This document shows positions 8,878 to 18,930 of a DNA stretch of 64,000 nt, one piece after another. The translations under genes were made by a program, and so were the position numbers. The stretch lies in contig NZ_JODL01000029.1 in assembly GCF_000718985.1 (NCBI RefSeq), positions 1 through 64,000 of the forward strand, given 5' to 3'. Each line of letters begins with the position of its first letter. The first letter of the stretch is position 1. The stretch is from Streptomyces megasporus (GTDB lineage Bacteria > Actinomycetota > Actinomycetes > Streptomycetales > Streptomycetaceae). The notes beneath the pieces are model-generated. The model saw nothing but the letters and a program-made list of their open reading frames with translations, was not told the DNA's origin and made no database searches.

Positions 8878-9933
8878 GTGTCCGCCCTCATCACCTCGCC
8901 GGCTCCGTCGACATCACCCACCTCGGCGCCCACCTCGGCGTCCACCTCGGCGCCTGCCTCGGCACCGCAGCGCCGTGGCCGCTCCGACACGAGCCCCTTC
9001 GTCGATCTCTCACGCGCCGAGTGGAGCGCGCTGCGCGAGAAGACGCCCCTGCCCCTGACCGCCGCGGAGGTGGAGGAGTTGCGGGGCCTCGGCGACGTCA
9101 TCGACCTGGACGAGGTGCGGGACGTCTACCTGCCGCTGTCGCGTCTGCTCAACCTGTACGTCGGCGCCACCCACGGGCTGCGCGGCGCGCTCAACACCTT
9201 CCTCGGCGACGCGGGCGGCCACGGTGCCCAGCGCGGCACGCCGTTCGTGATCGGGGTCGCGGGCAGCGTCGCGGTGGGCAAGTCCACCGCCGCGCGCCTG
9301 CTGCGGGCGCTGCTGGCCCGCTGGCCCGAGCATCCGCGCGTGGAACTGGTGACCACGGACGGGTTCCTGTTCCCCAACGCGGAGTTGCGGCGGCGTGGGC
9401 TGATGTCGCGCAAAGGGTTCCCCGAGTCCTACGACCGCCGCGCGCTCACCCGTTTCGTCGCCGACGTCAAGGCGGGCCGGGAGGAGGTCACCGCCCCCGT
9501 CTACTCGCACCTGATCTACGACATCGTCCCCGACCGGAGGCTGACGGTGCGGCGCCCCGACATCCTGATCGTGGAGGGCCTGAACGTCCTCCAGCCCGCC
9601 CTCCCGGGCAAGGACGGCCGCACCCGGCTCGCGCTCGCCGACTACTTCGACTTCTCCGTCTACGTGGACGCGCGGACGGAGGACATCGAGCGGTGGTACC
9701 TGGGCCGCTTCCGCAAGCTGCGCGAGACGGCCTTCCAGGACCCGTCCTCGTACTTCCGCCGGTACACGCAGGTGTCGGAGGAGGAGGCGCTGGACTACGC
9801 GCGTCGGATCTGGCGGACGATCAACCGGCCCAACCTGGAGGAGAACATCGTCCCCACCCGGGGCCGGGCCAGTCTCGTCCTGCGCAAGGGCCCGGACCAC
9901 AAAGTCCAGCGCCTGTCACTGCGCAAGCTCTGA
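8878..9933 (+). CDS. coaA: Type I pantothenate kinase
   Basis: Phosphorylates pantothenate, the first and controlling step of CoA synthesis. The 351-residue protein has the P-loop GSVAVGKST at residues 129-137 and the TTDGFLFPN and [11 protein letters not shown] segments characteristic of the bacterial type I family. The first ~35 residues are a low-complexity Ser/Thr/Ala/Pro tail not present in E. coli CoaA. Start is GTG 8878. It is divergent from the glmS block and its last 18 bases overlap the convergent acetyltransferase gene. Confidence 0.93.
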   Translation: MSALITSPAPSTSPTSAPTSASTSAPASAPQRRGRSDTSPFVDLSRAEWSALREKTPLPLTAAEVEELRGLGDVIDLDEVRDVYLPLSRLLNLYVGATHGLRGALNTFLGDAGGHGAQRGTPFVIGVAGSVAVGKSTAARLLRALLARWPEHPRVELVTTDGFLFPNAELRRRGLMSRKGFPESYDRRALTRFVADVKAGREEVTAPVYSHLIYDIVPDRRLTVRRPDILIVEGLNVLQPALPGKDGRTRLALADYFDFSVYVDARTEDIERWYLGRFRKLRETAFQDPSSYFRRYTQVSEEEALDYARRIWRTINRPNLEENIVPTRGRASLVLRKGPDHKVQRLSLRKL

Positions 9934-10452
9934 GGGCGCGCCGGCCCCCGGGACCGGCCGCCCGTCGAGGTCGTCCAGGCGGCGCAGGTACCGGACGCCC
10001 GGCCGGCCGTCCGGTCGGGCGGACCCGTCGACGACGAACCCGGTGCGTTCGAGCACGGCCCTGGAGGCGGGGTTGTCGAGGGTGGTGACCGCCCACAGCG
10101 TCGAGAGCCGGTACCGCCTCGCGGCCAACCGGCACACCTCCCGCACCGCGGCCGTCGCGACGCCCCGGCCGGCGGCCCGCTCGGCGACGCGGTAGCCGAG
10201 TTCCGCGCCGCCCTCGGCCACGTCCACCAGATTGACGCGGCCGACCAGCTCCCCGTCCTCGTCGACGACGACGTGGAAGTGGCACGCCCCCGTCTCCTGT
10301 TCGGCGAGCAGGGCGGCGTGCCGGGCGTCGAACTCCGCGAAGTACGCGTCCCCCCGGTCCGCGACGGACCGCGCGAACCACGCGCGGTTCTCCCGCTCGA
10401 AAGCCGACAGGGCGGGCGCGTGGTCGGCCCGGAGCCGCTCCAGTCTCACCAT
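9916..10452 (-). CDS. GNAT-family N-acetyltransferase
   Basis: A 178-residue protein of the GCN5-related fold (RimJ-like). It starts [20 protein letters not shown]; the acetyl-CoA loop is [19 protein letters not shown] and the C-terminal half has [17 protein letters not shown], the classic N-P-A-S-x-x-x-x-E segment. Acceptor substrate unknown. The ATG at 10452 is chosen on family alignment; an upstream in-frame start at 10509 would run into glmM. It is transcribed in the same direction as glmM with a 53-base gap and converges on coaA. Confidence 0.85.
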   Translation of the reverse strand: MVRLERLRADHAPALSAFERENRAWFARSVADRGDAYFAEFDARHAALLAEQETGACHFHVVVDEDGELVGRVNLVDVAEGGAELGYRVAERAAGRGVATAAVREVCRLAARRYRLSTLWAVTTLDNPASRAVLERTGFVVDGSARPDGRPGVRYLRRLDDLDGRPVPGAGAPSELAQ

Positions 10453-10505
10453 GGGCGGAAACCCTACGCGGTGCCGCCCGCCGGCCGCGCGCCCGTGACG
10501 CGGCG

Positions 10506-11864
10506 TCAACCCAGCGCGGACTTGACCTCGTCGGCCAGCCGACCGGCCACCGTGCGGGCCTGCTCCAGATCCGCGGCCTCGACCATCACCCGCACCAGCG
10601 GCTCGGTGCCGGAGGGCCGCAGCAGCACCCGGCCGGTCTCGCCCAGCTCCCGCTCCGCCTCGGTCACGGCCGCGGCCACCCGGGCCGAGGAGGCGACCCG
10701 GCTCTTGTCCACGTCCCGCACGTTGATCAGCACCTGCGGCAGGCGCTCCATGACGGACGCCAGCTCCGCCAGCGGGCGGCCGGTGGCGGCCACACGCGCG
10801 GCCAGCAGCAGACCGGTCAGGGTGCCGTCGCCGGTGGTGGCGTGGTCCAGGACGATCACGTGCCCGGACTGCTCGCCGCCCAGCGAGTAGCCGCCGCGCT
10901 TCATCTCCTCCAGGACGTAGCGGTCGCCGACCGCCGTCTGGCGCAGCTCGACGCCCTCGCGCTCCATGGCGAGCTTGAAGCCCAGGTTGGACATCACCGT
11001 GGCCACCACGGTGTTCCCCCGCAGCGTCCCGGCCTCTTTCATCCCCAGGGCCAGCACGCTGAGGATCTGGTCGCCGTCGACCTCCTCGCCGTCCGCGTCC
11101 ACGGCCAGGCAGCGGTCGGCGTCGCCGTCGTGCGCCACGCCCAGGTCGGCGCCGTGCCGGACCACGGCCTCGCGCAGGCCGTCCAGGTGCGTGGAGCCGC
11201 AGCCGTCGTTGATGTTGAGCCCGTCGGGCTCGGTGGAGATGGTGATCACCTCGGCGCCCGCGCGCGCGAACGCCTCCGGGGAGACCCGCGCCGCCGCGCC
11301 GTGCGCGCCGTCGATGACGACCTTGAGCCCGTCGAGCCGGTTGGGCAGGACGCCGACCAGGTGGGCGACGTACTTGTCGAAGCCCTCGTCGTACTCCTTC
11401 ACCCGGCCCACGCCGGCGCCGGTCGGCCGGTCCCAGGGCTCGCCGGAGGCGTGCTCGCGGTAGATCTGCTCGATGCGGTCCTCCAGCTCGTCGGCGAGCT
11501 TGTGACCGCCGCGGGCGAAGAACTTGATGCCGTTGTCGGGCATCGGGTTGTGGCTGGCGGAGAGCATCACGCCCAGGTCGGCGCCGAGCGCGCCGGTCAG
11601 GTACGCCACGGCCGGGGTCGGCAGCACGCCCACCCGCAGCACGTCCACGCCCGCGCTGGCCAGCCCGGCCACCACGGCGGCCTCCAGGAACTCCCCGGAC
11701 GCTCGCGGATCACGCCCGACCACGGCCACCGGCCGATGGCCCGCGAACGTACCCGCCTCGGCGAGCACGTGCGCCGCCGCGACCGACAGTCCGAGCGCCA
11801 TTTCGGCGGTCAGGTCGGCGTTGGCGACTCCGCGCACACCGTCCGTTCCGAAGAGTCTTCCCAC
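10506..11864 (-). CDS. glmM: Phosphoglucosamine mutase
   Basis: Interconverts glucosamine-6-P and glucosamine-1-P on the way to UDP-GlcNAc, next after GlmS, which is encoded nearby. The 452-residue product has the catalytic phosphoserine loop SASHNP (Ser104), the metal loop DGDADR, and the C-terminal phosphate loop [13 protein letters not shown]. Start GTG 11864 ([12 protein letters not shown]) is fixed by the family N terminus and by GGAGGA at 7 bases. It lies downstream of rplM-rpsI with a hairpin between, matching streptomycete synteny. Confidence 0.95.
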   Translation of the reverse strand: MGRLFGTDGVRGVANADLTAEMALGLSVAAAHVLAEAGTFAGHRPVAVVGRDPRASGEFLEAAVVAGLASAGVDVLRVGVLPTPAVAYLTGALGADLGVMLSASHNPMPDNGIKFFARGGHKLADELEDRIEQIYREHASGEPWDRPTGAGVGRVKEYDEGFDKYVAHLVGVLPNRLDGLKVVIDGAHGAAARVSPEAFARAGAEVITISTEPDGLNINDGCGSTHLDGLREAVVRHGADLGVAHDGDADRCLAVDADGEEVDGDQILSVLALGMKEAGTLRGNTVVATVMSNLGFKLAMEREGVELRQTAVGDRYVLEEMKRGGYSLGGEQSGHVIVLDHATTGDGTLTGLLLAARVAATGRPLAELASVMERLPQVLINVRDVDKSRVASSARVAAAVTEAERELGETGRVLLRPSGTEPLVRVMVEAADLEQARTVAGRLADEVKSALG

Positions 11865-12049
11865 CGTGGTTCCTCCGAGTTCCAAGCCGAGGTCGGGCCT
11901 GCCGCGGGCCCGGTTCATCCAGATATACGCCTCTTGGCCGCGTTCACGACACGACCGCGCGTCCGGCAGGCCCTCGGCCACCCCACCGGGCGCAGGAGGA
12001 ACACCCCCGCCCGGGGGGCCGCGCCACCGAACGCGTCATGGAAGACGAA

Positions 12050-12083
12050 CGCCCCGACGCACTGTGACGGTGCTGTCGGGGCG
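12050..12083 (-). terminator. Likely terminator after rpsI
   Basis: Thirteen-pair stem with one bulge (outer arms CGCCCCGAC and GTCGGGGCG, inner GCAC/GTGC) about 40 bases beyond the rpsI stop. On the minus strand it is followed by a moderately T-rich CGTTCGTCTTCC. It would separate rplM-rpsI from glmM. Confidence 0.6.
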
Positions 12084-12125
12084 CTCATCGACGAATGCCA
12101 GGTGTCCCGGCAGGCTGCGCTCGGA

Positions 12126-12638
12126 TCAGCGCTTGCTGTACTGGGTGCCCTTGCGGGCCTTCTTCAGACCGGCCTTCTTCCGCTCGACGGCGCGAGCGTC
12201 ACGGGTCAGGAAGCCGGCCTTCTTCAGCGGGCCGCGGTTGTTGTCCACGTCCGCCTCGTTCAGCGCACGGGCGACGCCCAGGCGGAGCGCGCCGGCCTGG
12301 CCGGAGACGCCGCCGCCGCTGATGCGGGCGATGACGTCGTAACGGTTGTCCAGCTCGAGAACCTTGAACGGCTCGTTGACTTCCTGCTGGTGCACCTTGT
12401 TCGGGAAGTAGGCCTCCAGGGTGCGACCGTTGATCTTCCACTGACCGCTGCCCGGCACGATGCGGACACGGGCCACCGCGTTCTTGCGGCGACCGGTGCC
12501 GGCGGCAGGCTGCGGCTCACCGAAGCGGGAGGCAAGCGACTCGGTGGTGTACTCCTCGACGCCCTCGGGCGTCTCGGTGGTGTAGTGCTCGACGTCCTCG
12601 ACCTCTTCGATCGGGGTCTCGGGGGTGGTCTCGGCCAC
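12126..12638 (-). CDS. rpsI: 30S ribosomal protein S9
   Basis: The 170-residue product has the conserved S9 core from about residue 45 ([13 protein letters not shown], then [29 protein letters not shown] in pieces) and the basic tail GTQYSKR that reaches the ribosomal P site. The first ~40 residues are an acidic Glu/Thr-rich extension usual in actinobacteria. It is 37 bases downstream of rplM and co-transcribed with it. Confidence 0.97.
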   Translation of the reverse strand: MAETTPETPIEEVEDVEHYTTETPEGVEEYTTESLASRFGEPQPAAGTGRRKNAVARVRIVPGSGQWKINGRTLEAYFPNKVHQQEVNEPFKVLELDNRYDVIARISGGGVSGQAGALRLGVARALNEADVDNNRGPLKKAGFLTRDARAVERKKAGLKKARKGTQYSKR

Positions 12639-12675
12639 GGTTCTCCTCAGCTTCTCTTCGTCTTGGGTGGCCGGA

Positions 12676-13119
12676 CTACTGCGCGACCTGGGTGATCTCG
12701 AACGGGACCGGCTGCTGGGCAGCGTGCGGGTGGTTCTCGCCCGCGTAGACCTTCAGCTTCGAGAGCATCTGGCGGCCCAGGGTGTTCTTCGGGAGCATGC
12801 CCTTGACGGCCTTCTCCACAGCCTTCTCGGGGCTCTTGCGGAGGAGCTCGTCATAGCGGACGGACCGCAGACCACCCGGGTAGCCGGAGTGGCGGTAGGC
12901 CATCTTCTGAGTCCGCTTGTTGCCGGAGAGGTGCACCTTGTCGGCGTTGATGATGATGACGAAGTCACCAGCGTCAACGTGCGGCGCGTACACCGGCTTG
13001 TGCTTGCCCCTCAGAAGGGTGGCGGCCTGGGAGGCCAGACGGCCCAGGACGACATCTGTGGCGTCGATGACGTGCCACTGGCGCTGGATGTCGCCGGGCT
13101 TGGGGCTGTACGTACGCAC
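12676..13119 (-). CDS. rplM: 50S ribosomal protein L13
   Basis: The 147-residue product [20 protein letters not shown] carries the L13 signatures [33 protein letters not shown] and [12 protein letters not shown]. It is the first gene of the rplM-rpsI pair. A sigma-70-like promoter lies about 180 bases upstream, leaving a long leader that includes a 12-base palindrome TCTCACGTGAGA at 13255-13266, which may take part in control. Confidence 0.97.
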   Translation of the reverse strand: MRTYSPKPGDIQRQWHVIDATDVVLGRLASQAATLLRGKHKPVYAPHVDAGDFVIIINADKVHLSGNKRTQKMAYRHSGYPGGLRSVRYDELLRKSPEKAVEKAVKGMLPKNTLGRQMLSKLKVYAGENHPHAAQQPVPFEITQVAQ

Positions 13120-13297
13120 GGTCGTAGCCTTCGCTTCTTCAGTGAGTGTTTCCTGACAAGGTCACCGGAGATCACGACAGCCTTGACCACACGTCGGTGA
13201 CGCAAGCCGATGCGGGTCGCTGGTCATCGTCCTGGTGGACCAGGCGTAACGGCCTCTCACGTGAGAACGAGCAAGCCAATACGCACAACGAACCAGC

Positions 13298-13327
13298 AGG
13301 ATACCGGCCGTCCGCCGCACGGGTCAA
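13298..13327 (-). promoter_or_regulatory. Candidate housekeeping promoter for rplM-rpsI
   Basis: Minus-strand TTGACC (13322-13327) and TATCCT (13298-13303) separated by 18 bases, close to the streptomycete HrdB consensus. Its placement upstream of rplM gives a leader of about 170 nt. Assigned by inspection only. Confidence 0.5.
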
Positions 13328-13396
13328 AGCGCCCCTCCATCGGACGCGCGCGGTCCGGGCCCGCCCACGCTCGGTGAGCGGGGCGCGCCGGTCGCG

Positions 13397-15016
13397 TCAG
13401 CGTGCCCGCGCCACCCGCCCCTCGTCCCAGACGGGCTCCGACACCTCCCGCACCCGACCGTCCGCGCCGAAGAGGAGGAAGCGGTCGAAGGACCGGGCGA
13501 ACCAGCGGTCGTGCGTCACCGCCAGCACCGTCCCCTCGTACGCCTCCAGGCCCTGCTGGAGCGCCTCGGCGCTCTCCAGGTCCAGGTTGTCGGTGGGCTC
13601 GTCCAGCAGCAGCGCCGTCGAGCCGGCCAGTTCCAGCAGCAGGATCTGGAAGCGGGCCTGCTGGCCGCCCGAGAGTTTCCCGAAGGGCTGCTCGGCCTGG
13701 CGGTCCAGCTCGTAGCGGCGCAGCGCGGACATCGCCGCGCCCCGGTCCCTGGCGTGCTCGGTCCACAGGATGTCGAGCAGGGTGCGCCCCTCCAGCTCGG
13801 GGTGAGCGTGTGTCTGCGCGAAGTGGCCGGGCACGACCCGCGCGCCCAGTTTCCACTCCCCCGTGTGGGCGACGTCGCCGCCCGCCAGCAGCCGCAGGAA
13901 GTGCGACTTGCCCGACCCGTTGGAGCCGAGCACCGCGACCCGCTCGCCGTAGAAGACCTCCAGGTCGAACGGTTTCATCAGCCCGGTCAGCTCCAGCCCG
14001 GAGCAGGTGACGGCCCGCACCCCGGTGCGTCCGCCGCGCAGCCGCATCCGGATGTCCTGCTCGCGCGGGGGCTCCTGCGGCGGCCCCGCCTCCTCGAACT
14101 TCCGCAGCCGGGTCTGCGCCGCCTGGAGGCGGGAGGCGAGCCCGTCGTTGTAGGCGGCCTTCTGTCTGAGAGTGTTCACCAGTTGCTTGAGCTTGGCGTG
14201 CTGCTCGTCCCAGCGCCGCCGCAGCTCCTCGAAGCGGGCGAAGCGCTCCTTCCGCGCCTGGTGGTAGGTGGCGAAGCCGCCGCCGTGCACCCACACGTCC
14301 GATCCGGCCGGGCCCGGCTCCACGCTGATGATCTTCTGCGCCGCCCGCGCCAGCAGCTCCCGGTCGTGGGAGACGAACAGGACCGTCTTGCGGGTCTCGT
14401 TCAGCCGCTCCTCCAGCCACCGCTTGCCGGGGACGTCGAGGTAGTTGTCCGGCTCGTCCAGCAGCAGCACCTCGTCCGGGCCGCGCAGCAGCGCCTCCAG
14501 GACCAGCCGTTTCTGCTCGCCGCCGGACAGGGTGCGCACCATGCGCCACTGCGCCTTCTCGTAGGGGACGCCCAGCGCGGCCGTGGTGCACATGTCCCAG
14601 ACGATCTCGGCCTCGTACCCGCCGGCCTCGGCCCAGTCCGCGAGGGCCTGCGCGTACGCCATCTGGGCCGCCTCGTCGTCCACCTCCATGATCGCCAGTT
14701 CGGCGGCGTCCACCGCCTCCGCCGCCCGGCGGACGCGCGGCCGGGCCACCGAGACCAGCAGGTCGCGGACCGTCCGCTCGTCCCGCACGGAACCGACGAA
14801 CTGCGGCATCACCCCGAGCCCGCCGCCGACCGTCACCGTGCCGCCGTGCGGCTTCAACTCCCCCGAGATCAGCCGCAGCAGGGTGGTCTTCCCGGCGCCG
14901 TTGGCGCCCACCAGCGCCACCGAGGCGCCCTCGCCCACCCGGAACGAGACGTCGTTCAGCAGCACCCTCCCGTCGGGCAGGTGGTACTCCAGGTGTGCCG
15001 CATCCACGTGTCCCAT
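13397..15016 (-). CDS. ABC-F family ATPase
   Basis: A soluble twin-ABC protein of about 539 residues with no membrane domain, so not a transporter. Cassette 1 has GANGAGKTT, the signature LSGGEQ and LDEPDNYLD; cassette 2 has GSNGSGKS, LSGGQQ and LDEPTDNLD. The ~80-residue linker between them is Arg/Lys/Gln-rich and helical, as in ABC-F proteins that bind the ribosomal E site (translation factors or antibiotic-resistance proteins). Which of these roles applies cannot be told. I choose ATG 15016 (MGHVDAAHLEY); GTG 15022 would add two residues, and neither has a clear ribosome site. Confidence 0.9.
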   Translation of the reverse strand: MGHVDAAHLEYHLPDGRVLLNDVSFRVGEGASVALVGANGAGKTTLLRLISGELKPHGGTVTVGGGLGVMPQFVGSVRDERTVRDLLVSVARPRVRRAAEAVDAAELAIMEVDDEAAQMAYAQALADWAEAGGYEAEIVWDMCTTAALGVPYEKAQWRMVRTLSGGEQKRLVLEALLRGPDEVLLLDEPDNYLDVPGKRWLEERLNETRKTVLFVSHDRELLARAAQKIISVEPGPAGSDVWVHGGGFATYHQARKERFARFEELRRRWDEQHAKLKQLVNTLRQKAAYNDGLASRLQAAQTRLRKFEEAGPPQEPPREQDIRMRLRGGRTGVRAVTCSGLELTGLMKPFDLEVFYGERVAVLGSNGSGKSHFLRLLAGGDVAHTGEWKLGARVVPGHFAQTHAHPELEGRTLLDILWTEHARDRGAAMSALRRYELDRQAEQPFGKLSGGQQARFQILLLELAGSTALLLDEPTDNLDLESAEALQQGLEAYEGTVLAVTHDRWFARSFDRFLLFGADGRVREVSEPVWDEGRVARAR

Positions 15017-15070
15017 GTCCACGACTCTGGCCGGGGGTCGGCGGCCACGGCAAGCGAATAAGATGCGCCC

Positions 15071-15937
15071 ATGAGCTTTGGGCAGGGGGGGCCGGGCTGG
15101 AGCCCCGGCGGACCGTCCACACCGTCCACACCGGACTGGGCCGCACTCGCCGAGGAGACCGAGCGGGCCCGCGCCCGCCGTCGCCGGTGGCTGATGATCG
15201 GCGGCGGGGCGGTGGCCACGGCGGTCATCGCCGCGATCGTGGCGACCGCCGTCGTCAACGAGGGCGGGTCCGGCGCCAAGGCGTCCGACGGCCCGTCGGC
15301 GTCGCTCCCGCCGTCCGAGAGCCTGCCGCCCACCCCGGAGCAGCCGGAGCCGACCTTCTCCTCCGAGCCCCCGCCCCCTCCGCCGCCGGACCCGCGGGAC
15401 TTCCTCTCCGACCCGGCGAAGGACACCGCCCCGCTCAGCGCCGCCACGCTCTTCCCCGGCGACTCGATGACCGCCAACGGCCGGAAGTACGCCAAGGGGG
15501 CCACCGCCGCCACCAAGAGCTGCGCCTCCGCCGCCCAGGGCGCCCTCGGCACGGTGCTGACGAACAACGGCTGCCGCGAGCTGATCCGGGTGACGTACCA
15601 GCGCGACGGGATGGCGGTGACCGTCGGCGTCGCCGTCTTCGACAGCGCCGAGGCGGCGTCGAAGGCCAAGGACCAGGCCAGGCCCAACGTCGCCTCGCTG
15701 CCGGGCGCGGGCGTCCCCACCTTCTGCCGGGGCGTGGTCTGCGCCAGTTCCGCCAACGCGCTGGGCCGCTACGCGTACTTCACCATCTCCGGCTACACCG
15801 ACGGCAAGAGCGTCACGGTCTCCGAGGCCGCCACCGAGGCCGCCCGCCAGGTCGGTCGGGACGCGGCGGACTTCGCCTTCGCCCGCCTCCTCGAACGCGG
15901 TCAGGAGCAGGCGGAGGCCTCGGTCTCGCAGGGCTGA
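15071..15937 (+). CDS. Membrane-anchored protein with Pro-rich linker, unknown function
   Basis: A 288-residue protein: cytoplasmic N terminus ending in RARARRRR, one transmembrane helix at about residues 41-63, a Ser/Pro linker containing a run of seven prolines, then an extracytoplasmic domain of ~185 residues. That domain has four cysteines (in TKSCASA, NNGCREL, PTFCRG and GVVCASS) that could form two disulfides. Type and topology are clear, the family is not. It is divergent from the ABC-F gene with only ~50 bases between starts. Confidence 0.8.
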   Translation: MSFGQGGPGWSPGGPSTPSTPDWAALAEETERARARRRRWLMIGGGAVATAVIAAIVATAVVNEGGSGAKASDGPSASLPPSESLPPTPEQPEPTFSSEPPPPPPPDPRDFLSDPAKDTAPLSAATLFPGDSMTANGRKYAKGATAATKSCASAAQGALGTVLTNNGCRELIRVTYQRDGMAVTVGVAVFDSAEAASKAKDQARPNVASLPGAGVPTFCRGVVCASSANALGRYAYFTISGYTDGKSVTVSEAATEAARQVGRDAADFAFARLLERGQEQAEASVSQG

Positions 15938-16013
15938 CGCGAAGCCGGGCCGCGCCGGGAACCGCGGCTTCCGGGCGCGGGCCGGAGACGGTCAGAGGGA
16001 AGTCAGAGAGAGG

Positions 16014-17735
16014 TCAGAGGGAGAGCGTCGGGTTCCCCTTGTCCCGGTCGCCGTCCGAGCTCAGCGTCTCCTTGATCGCGGCGAAGAACGAGCGGCGCCG
16101 CACCAGCTTCGACCCGCGCGCTCCGTCGAGGATCTCCGTCCGCTCCCCGAAGCCCTCCGGCAGCGGCGGCAGTCCCAGCGCCGCGCACACCTCGGTCAGG
16201 TGCGCGGTCAGGTGGTCGGCTCCCGCGCCGTCGGTGCGCAGCAGGGCGGTCAGCGGACGGATGTCCCGGACGCCGTACGCGTCGGCGAGCGCCTTCGCCA
16301 CGTCGGACGCCCTCGCGAAGTCCGGCACGGGCGCGGCCAGGTCCCACTCGTGGGAGACGACCTTCTTCCCGTCGCGCAGCAGCGTGATCCCGTACCGGTC
16401 GCCGGTGCGGTGCAGCACCAGGGCGGGCCACTTCTCCGCCCGGGTGATGGTGGACGCCGCTTCCGTCAGGCTTCCCTCGCCCAGCAGCGCGCCGCTCACG
16501 CCGCCGCGGGGGCCGGTGGCGGCGGAGACCGCCAACTCCACGAAGGTGCGGGCGCCGGGCGCGGGGGCCAGACGCAGGTCGAGGCCGGTCATCAGCGCCG
16601 CCTCCTCGACCGCGCGCGGGGGCGCCGAGCACACGGCGACGGCCCTCGGCCGCCACGGGGCGCCCGCGTCCGCCGGTCCCGTGCCCGCCGGCTCCGGACG
16701 CGGGGCCGGCTTGGCGAAGAAGGGGGTGCGGCGCGCGATCAGCACCCGCACGCCCTGGCGCATCTCCAGGAACTCCGCCAGCGCGTCGGAGTTCTCGTAC
16801 TTCCAGGGGTGGGCGCGCGCGTGCACGCCGATGGCGCGGAACGTCTCCAGCGCATCCTCCAGGCGACCGGCGCGGATCAGCGCGAGCGCCAGGTGGTTGC
16901 GGAATCCGGCGGCCACCGGGTCGCCGGGCTCGTAGTGGGCGGACAGCTCCAGCGTCCGCTCCACGGCCGCCGTGACGCGCTCCTCGGGGATCTCGTCCTC
17001 CTCGTCGCCCTGGAGGACGTACTCGGTGACGGCCTGGATCGGCAGGGCGTTCAGCAGCGCGCCGGGTTCGGCGCGGTCCGCCGCGCTCTCCGCGAACTCG
17101 AACATCTCCTGGTGGGAGCCGTACCACTTGGCGCACAGGTACTGCAGGGCACTGGCGTGGCAGCCGTAGTGCCCCGGGTCCCGGTCCATGACCTCCATCA
17201 GGTAGCCGTCGAAGATCTCGCGCGGGGCCTGCGAGCCCATGGCGTGGTTGATCGCCACCCGCCACGGCACCGGGTCCTCGGGGTTGAGTTCCACCGCCCG
17301 TTCGACGGTGGGGACGGCGTCCCGCAGCAGGGTGTGGAAGGCCTGGAACTGCTCGCGCGAGACGTGCCGGGCACGGGCCGCGGTCCGTATCTCCCACGCC
17401 CGGCCGATGGCCAGATCGGCCCGGACCAGCCAGGCGTCGGGGTCGTCGGGGTCCTCCGCGAGCCAGGCGTCCAGCCAGCCGGGACGGTGCAGCGCGTGGT
17501 CGGCGAGCTCCGAGACGTACCGGTCGCGCCGCTCCCACCGCGCGCCGCGCCGCGTCGAGGCCAGCAGGTCGCGGGCGACGGTGAAGTCCCCCTTCCCGAC
17601 GGCGACCAGCGCCTCGCGCAGCGGCGCGTCGGGGGCGTCCAGGGTCACGGCCTCGTCGGGCGGCAGGTCGGCCCCGACGTGGGGGAGGTGACGCAGGAGG
17701 CGGGGGAAGGACAGGAGGAACGGAAGCTCGGCCAC
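16014..17735 (-). CDS. Large TPR-like helical protein, unknown function
   Basis: A 573-residue soluble protein with no signal peptide. Residues ~90-320 show helical hairpins suggestive of TPR-like repeats (DPDDPDAWLVRADLAIGRA, LNPEDPVPWRVAINHAMG, FRNHLALALIRAGRLEDALETF). The C-terminal ~200 residues look like a separate alpha/beta domain. It resembles uncharacterised streptomycete proteins in this position, but I cannot assign a function. It is convergent with the plus-strand membrane protein and followed, after a 118-base gap on its 5' side, by the DD-carboxypeptidase gene in the same direction. Confidence 0.8.
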   Translation of the reverse strand: MAELPFLLSFPRLLRHLPHVGADLPPDEAVTLDAPDAPLREALVAVGKGDFTVARDLLASTRRGARWERRDRYVSELADHALHRPGWLDAWLAEDPDDPDAWLVRADLAIGRAWEIRTAARARHVSREQFQAFHTLLRDAVPTVERAVELNPEDPVPWRVAINHAMGSQAPREIFDGYLMEVMDRDPGHYGCHASALQYLCAKWYGSHQEMFEFAESAADRAEPGALLNALPIQAVTEYVLQGDEEDEIPEERVTAAVERTLELSAHYEPGDPVAAGFRNHLALALIRAGRLEDALETFRAIGVHARAHPWKYENSDALAEFLEMRQGVRVLIARRTPFFAKPAPRPEPAGTGPADAGAPWRPRAVAVCSAPPRAVEEAALMTGLDLRLAPAPGARTFVELAVSAATGPRGGVSGALLGEGSLTEAASTITRAEKWPALVLHRTGDRYGITLLRDGKKVVSHEWDLAAPVPDFARASDVAKALADAYGVRDIRPLTALLRTDGAGADHLTAHLTEVCAALGLPPLPEGFGERTEILDGARGSKLVRRRSFFAAIKETLSSDGDRDKGNPTLSL

Positions 17736-17820
17736 GGAACGGCATCCAAGCCCATCGTCGCCGCCCCGGCCATCCGTTTTCGGTGACGATCCCGCATCGG
17801 TGCCCGTGCCCCCGGCGGTG

Positions 17821-17843
17821 CCGCCCCGGCCGGGCCGGGGCGG
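17821..17843 (-). terminator. GC hairpin after the DD-carboxypeptidase gene
   Basis: Nine-pair perfect stem CCGCCCCGG / CCGGGGCGG with a five-base loop, 11 bases beyond the carboxypeptidase stop. It has no T-run, as is common for streptomycete terminators. Confidence 0.45.
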
Positions 17844-17853
17844 CGGCGGGACG

Positions 17854-18795
17854 TCAGTCCTGCTGGGCGCCCGGCGGGAGTTGACGCAGGGTCACCTTGG
17901 TGGGGGTCTTCTGCTTGAAGGCCCAGTCGAGCATCCTCGTCGCGTCCGGGTAGCGGTCGGAGCTGTTGAGGATCACACCGACCACCGTGCGCTTGTCACG
18001 GGTCGCCGCGAAGACCAGGCAGGGTCCGGCCTTGCTGCCCGTGCCCGTCTTGATGCCGATGACGCCCTTGTACGAGCCGAGCAGCTTGTTGGTGTTGTAC
18101 CAGGTGTACGTGCGCCCGTTGGTCGCCTTCTGGACGGTGCCGGTCGACTTGACCACCGTCTTGAAGGTGGTGTTCGCCAGCGCGTGCCGTGCCAGTTTCG
18201 CCAGGTCGCGCGGGGTCGAGTGGTTGTTGCCCGACGTGGGGATGCCGTCGAAGGAGTCGAACTTCGTGTTCTTCATCCCCAGGTCGGCGGCCTTCTTGTT
18301 CATCTTGGAGACGAACGACTTGGTGCGGGCCGCCGTGGTGCTGCCGCTGCCGAAGGTGTCGGCCAGCGCGTACGCCGCGTCGCAGCCGGAGGGGAGCATC
18401 AGGCCGTACAGCAGTTGCCGCACGGTGAGCTGGTCGCCCGTCTTCAGGTCCGCGGTGCTGGCGCCGTGCTTGGCGACGTGGTCGCGGTAGGCCTTCTTGA
18501 CCGTGACCTTGCGGTTCAGATCGACGTTCTTGGTGGTGACGACCACCACCGCCGTCATGATCTTGGTGGTGCTGGCCATCTCGCGCTTCGTGTCGGCGGC
18601 CTTGCTCCACAGCGTCTTGTTGGGGCCGTTGTCCAGGAGGAAGGCGCCCTTGGCCTTGACGCCGGACGGTCCCTCGGCCGCCTGCGCCGGCGCCACCAGC
18701 GGTCCTGTGACCAGCACGGCTCCCGCCGTCACCGCCACCACGCCCGCCCGGCGGGCGCCCCTCGTTCGAGATCTCAATGGATGCTCCGTCGTCAT
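17854..18795 (-). CDS. Serine-type D-alanyl-D-alanine carboxypeptidase (PBP5-like)
   Basis: Trims the terminal D-Ala of peptidoglycan stem peptides. The 313-residue product has an N-terminal signal sequence (Arg-rich, then a hydrophobic stretch ending APAQA-A) for export. The active-site triad is SxxK as S-T-T-K near residue 75, the second motif as PSGCDAAYAL, and KTG as GIKTGTGSK. The second motif is S-G-C rather than the textbook S-x-N. I choose ATG 18795; GTG 18816 would add seven residues, and neither has a strong ribosome site. Confidence 0.88.
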   Translation of the reverse strand: MTTEHPLRSRTRGARRAGVVAVTAGAVLVTGPLVAPAQAAEGPSGVKAKGAFLLDNGPNKTLWSKAADTKREMASTTKIMTAVVVVTTKNVDLNRKVTVKKAYRDHVAKHGASTADLKTGDQLTVRQLLYGLMLPSGCDAAYALADTFGSGSTTAARTKSFVSKMNKKAADLGMKNTKFDSFDGIPTSGNNHSTPRDLAKLARHALANTTFKTVVKSTGTVQKATNGRTYTWYNTNKLLGSYKGVIGIKTGTGSKAGPCLVFAATRDKRTVVGVILNSSDRYPDATRMLDWAFKQKTPTKVTLRQLPPGAQQD

Positions 18796-18930
18796 GATCG
18801 TGGGCCCGCGCGTCACGGGCCCCGACCATCAGACGATCGGACGGGAGGAGCGGTTGCCGTCGGGTTCAGGCCAACCCGCTCGGCAGCGGTCGGCACGGCC
18901 AAGCCGTCAAGGGCTCAAGCCGCCAAGCCG

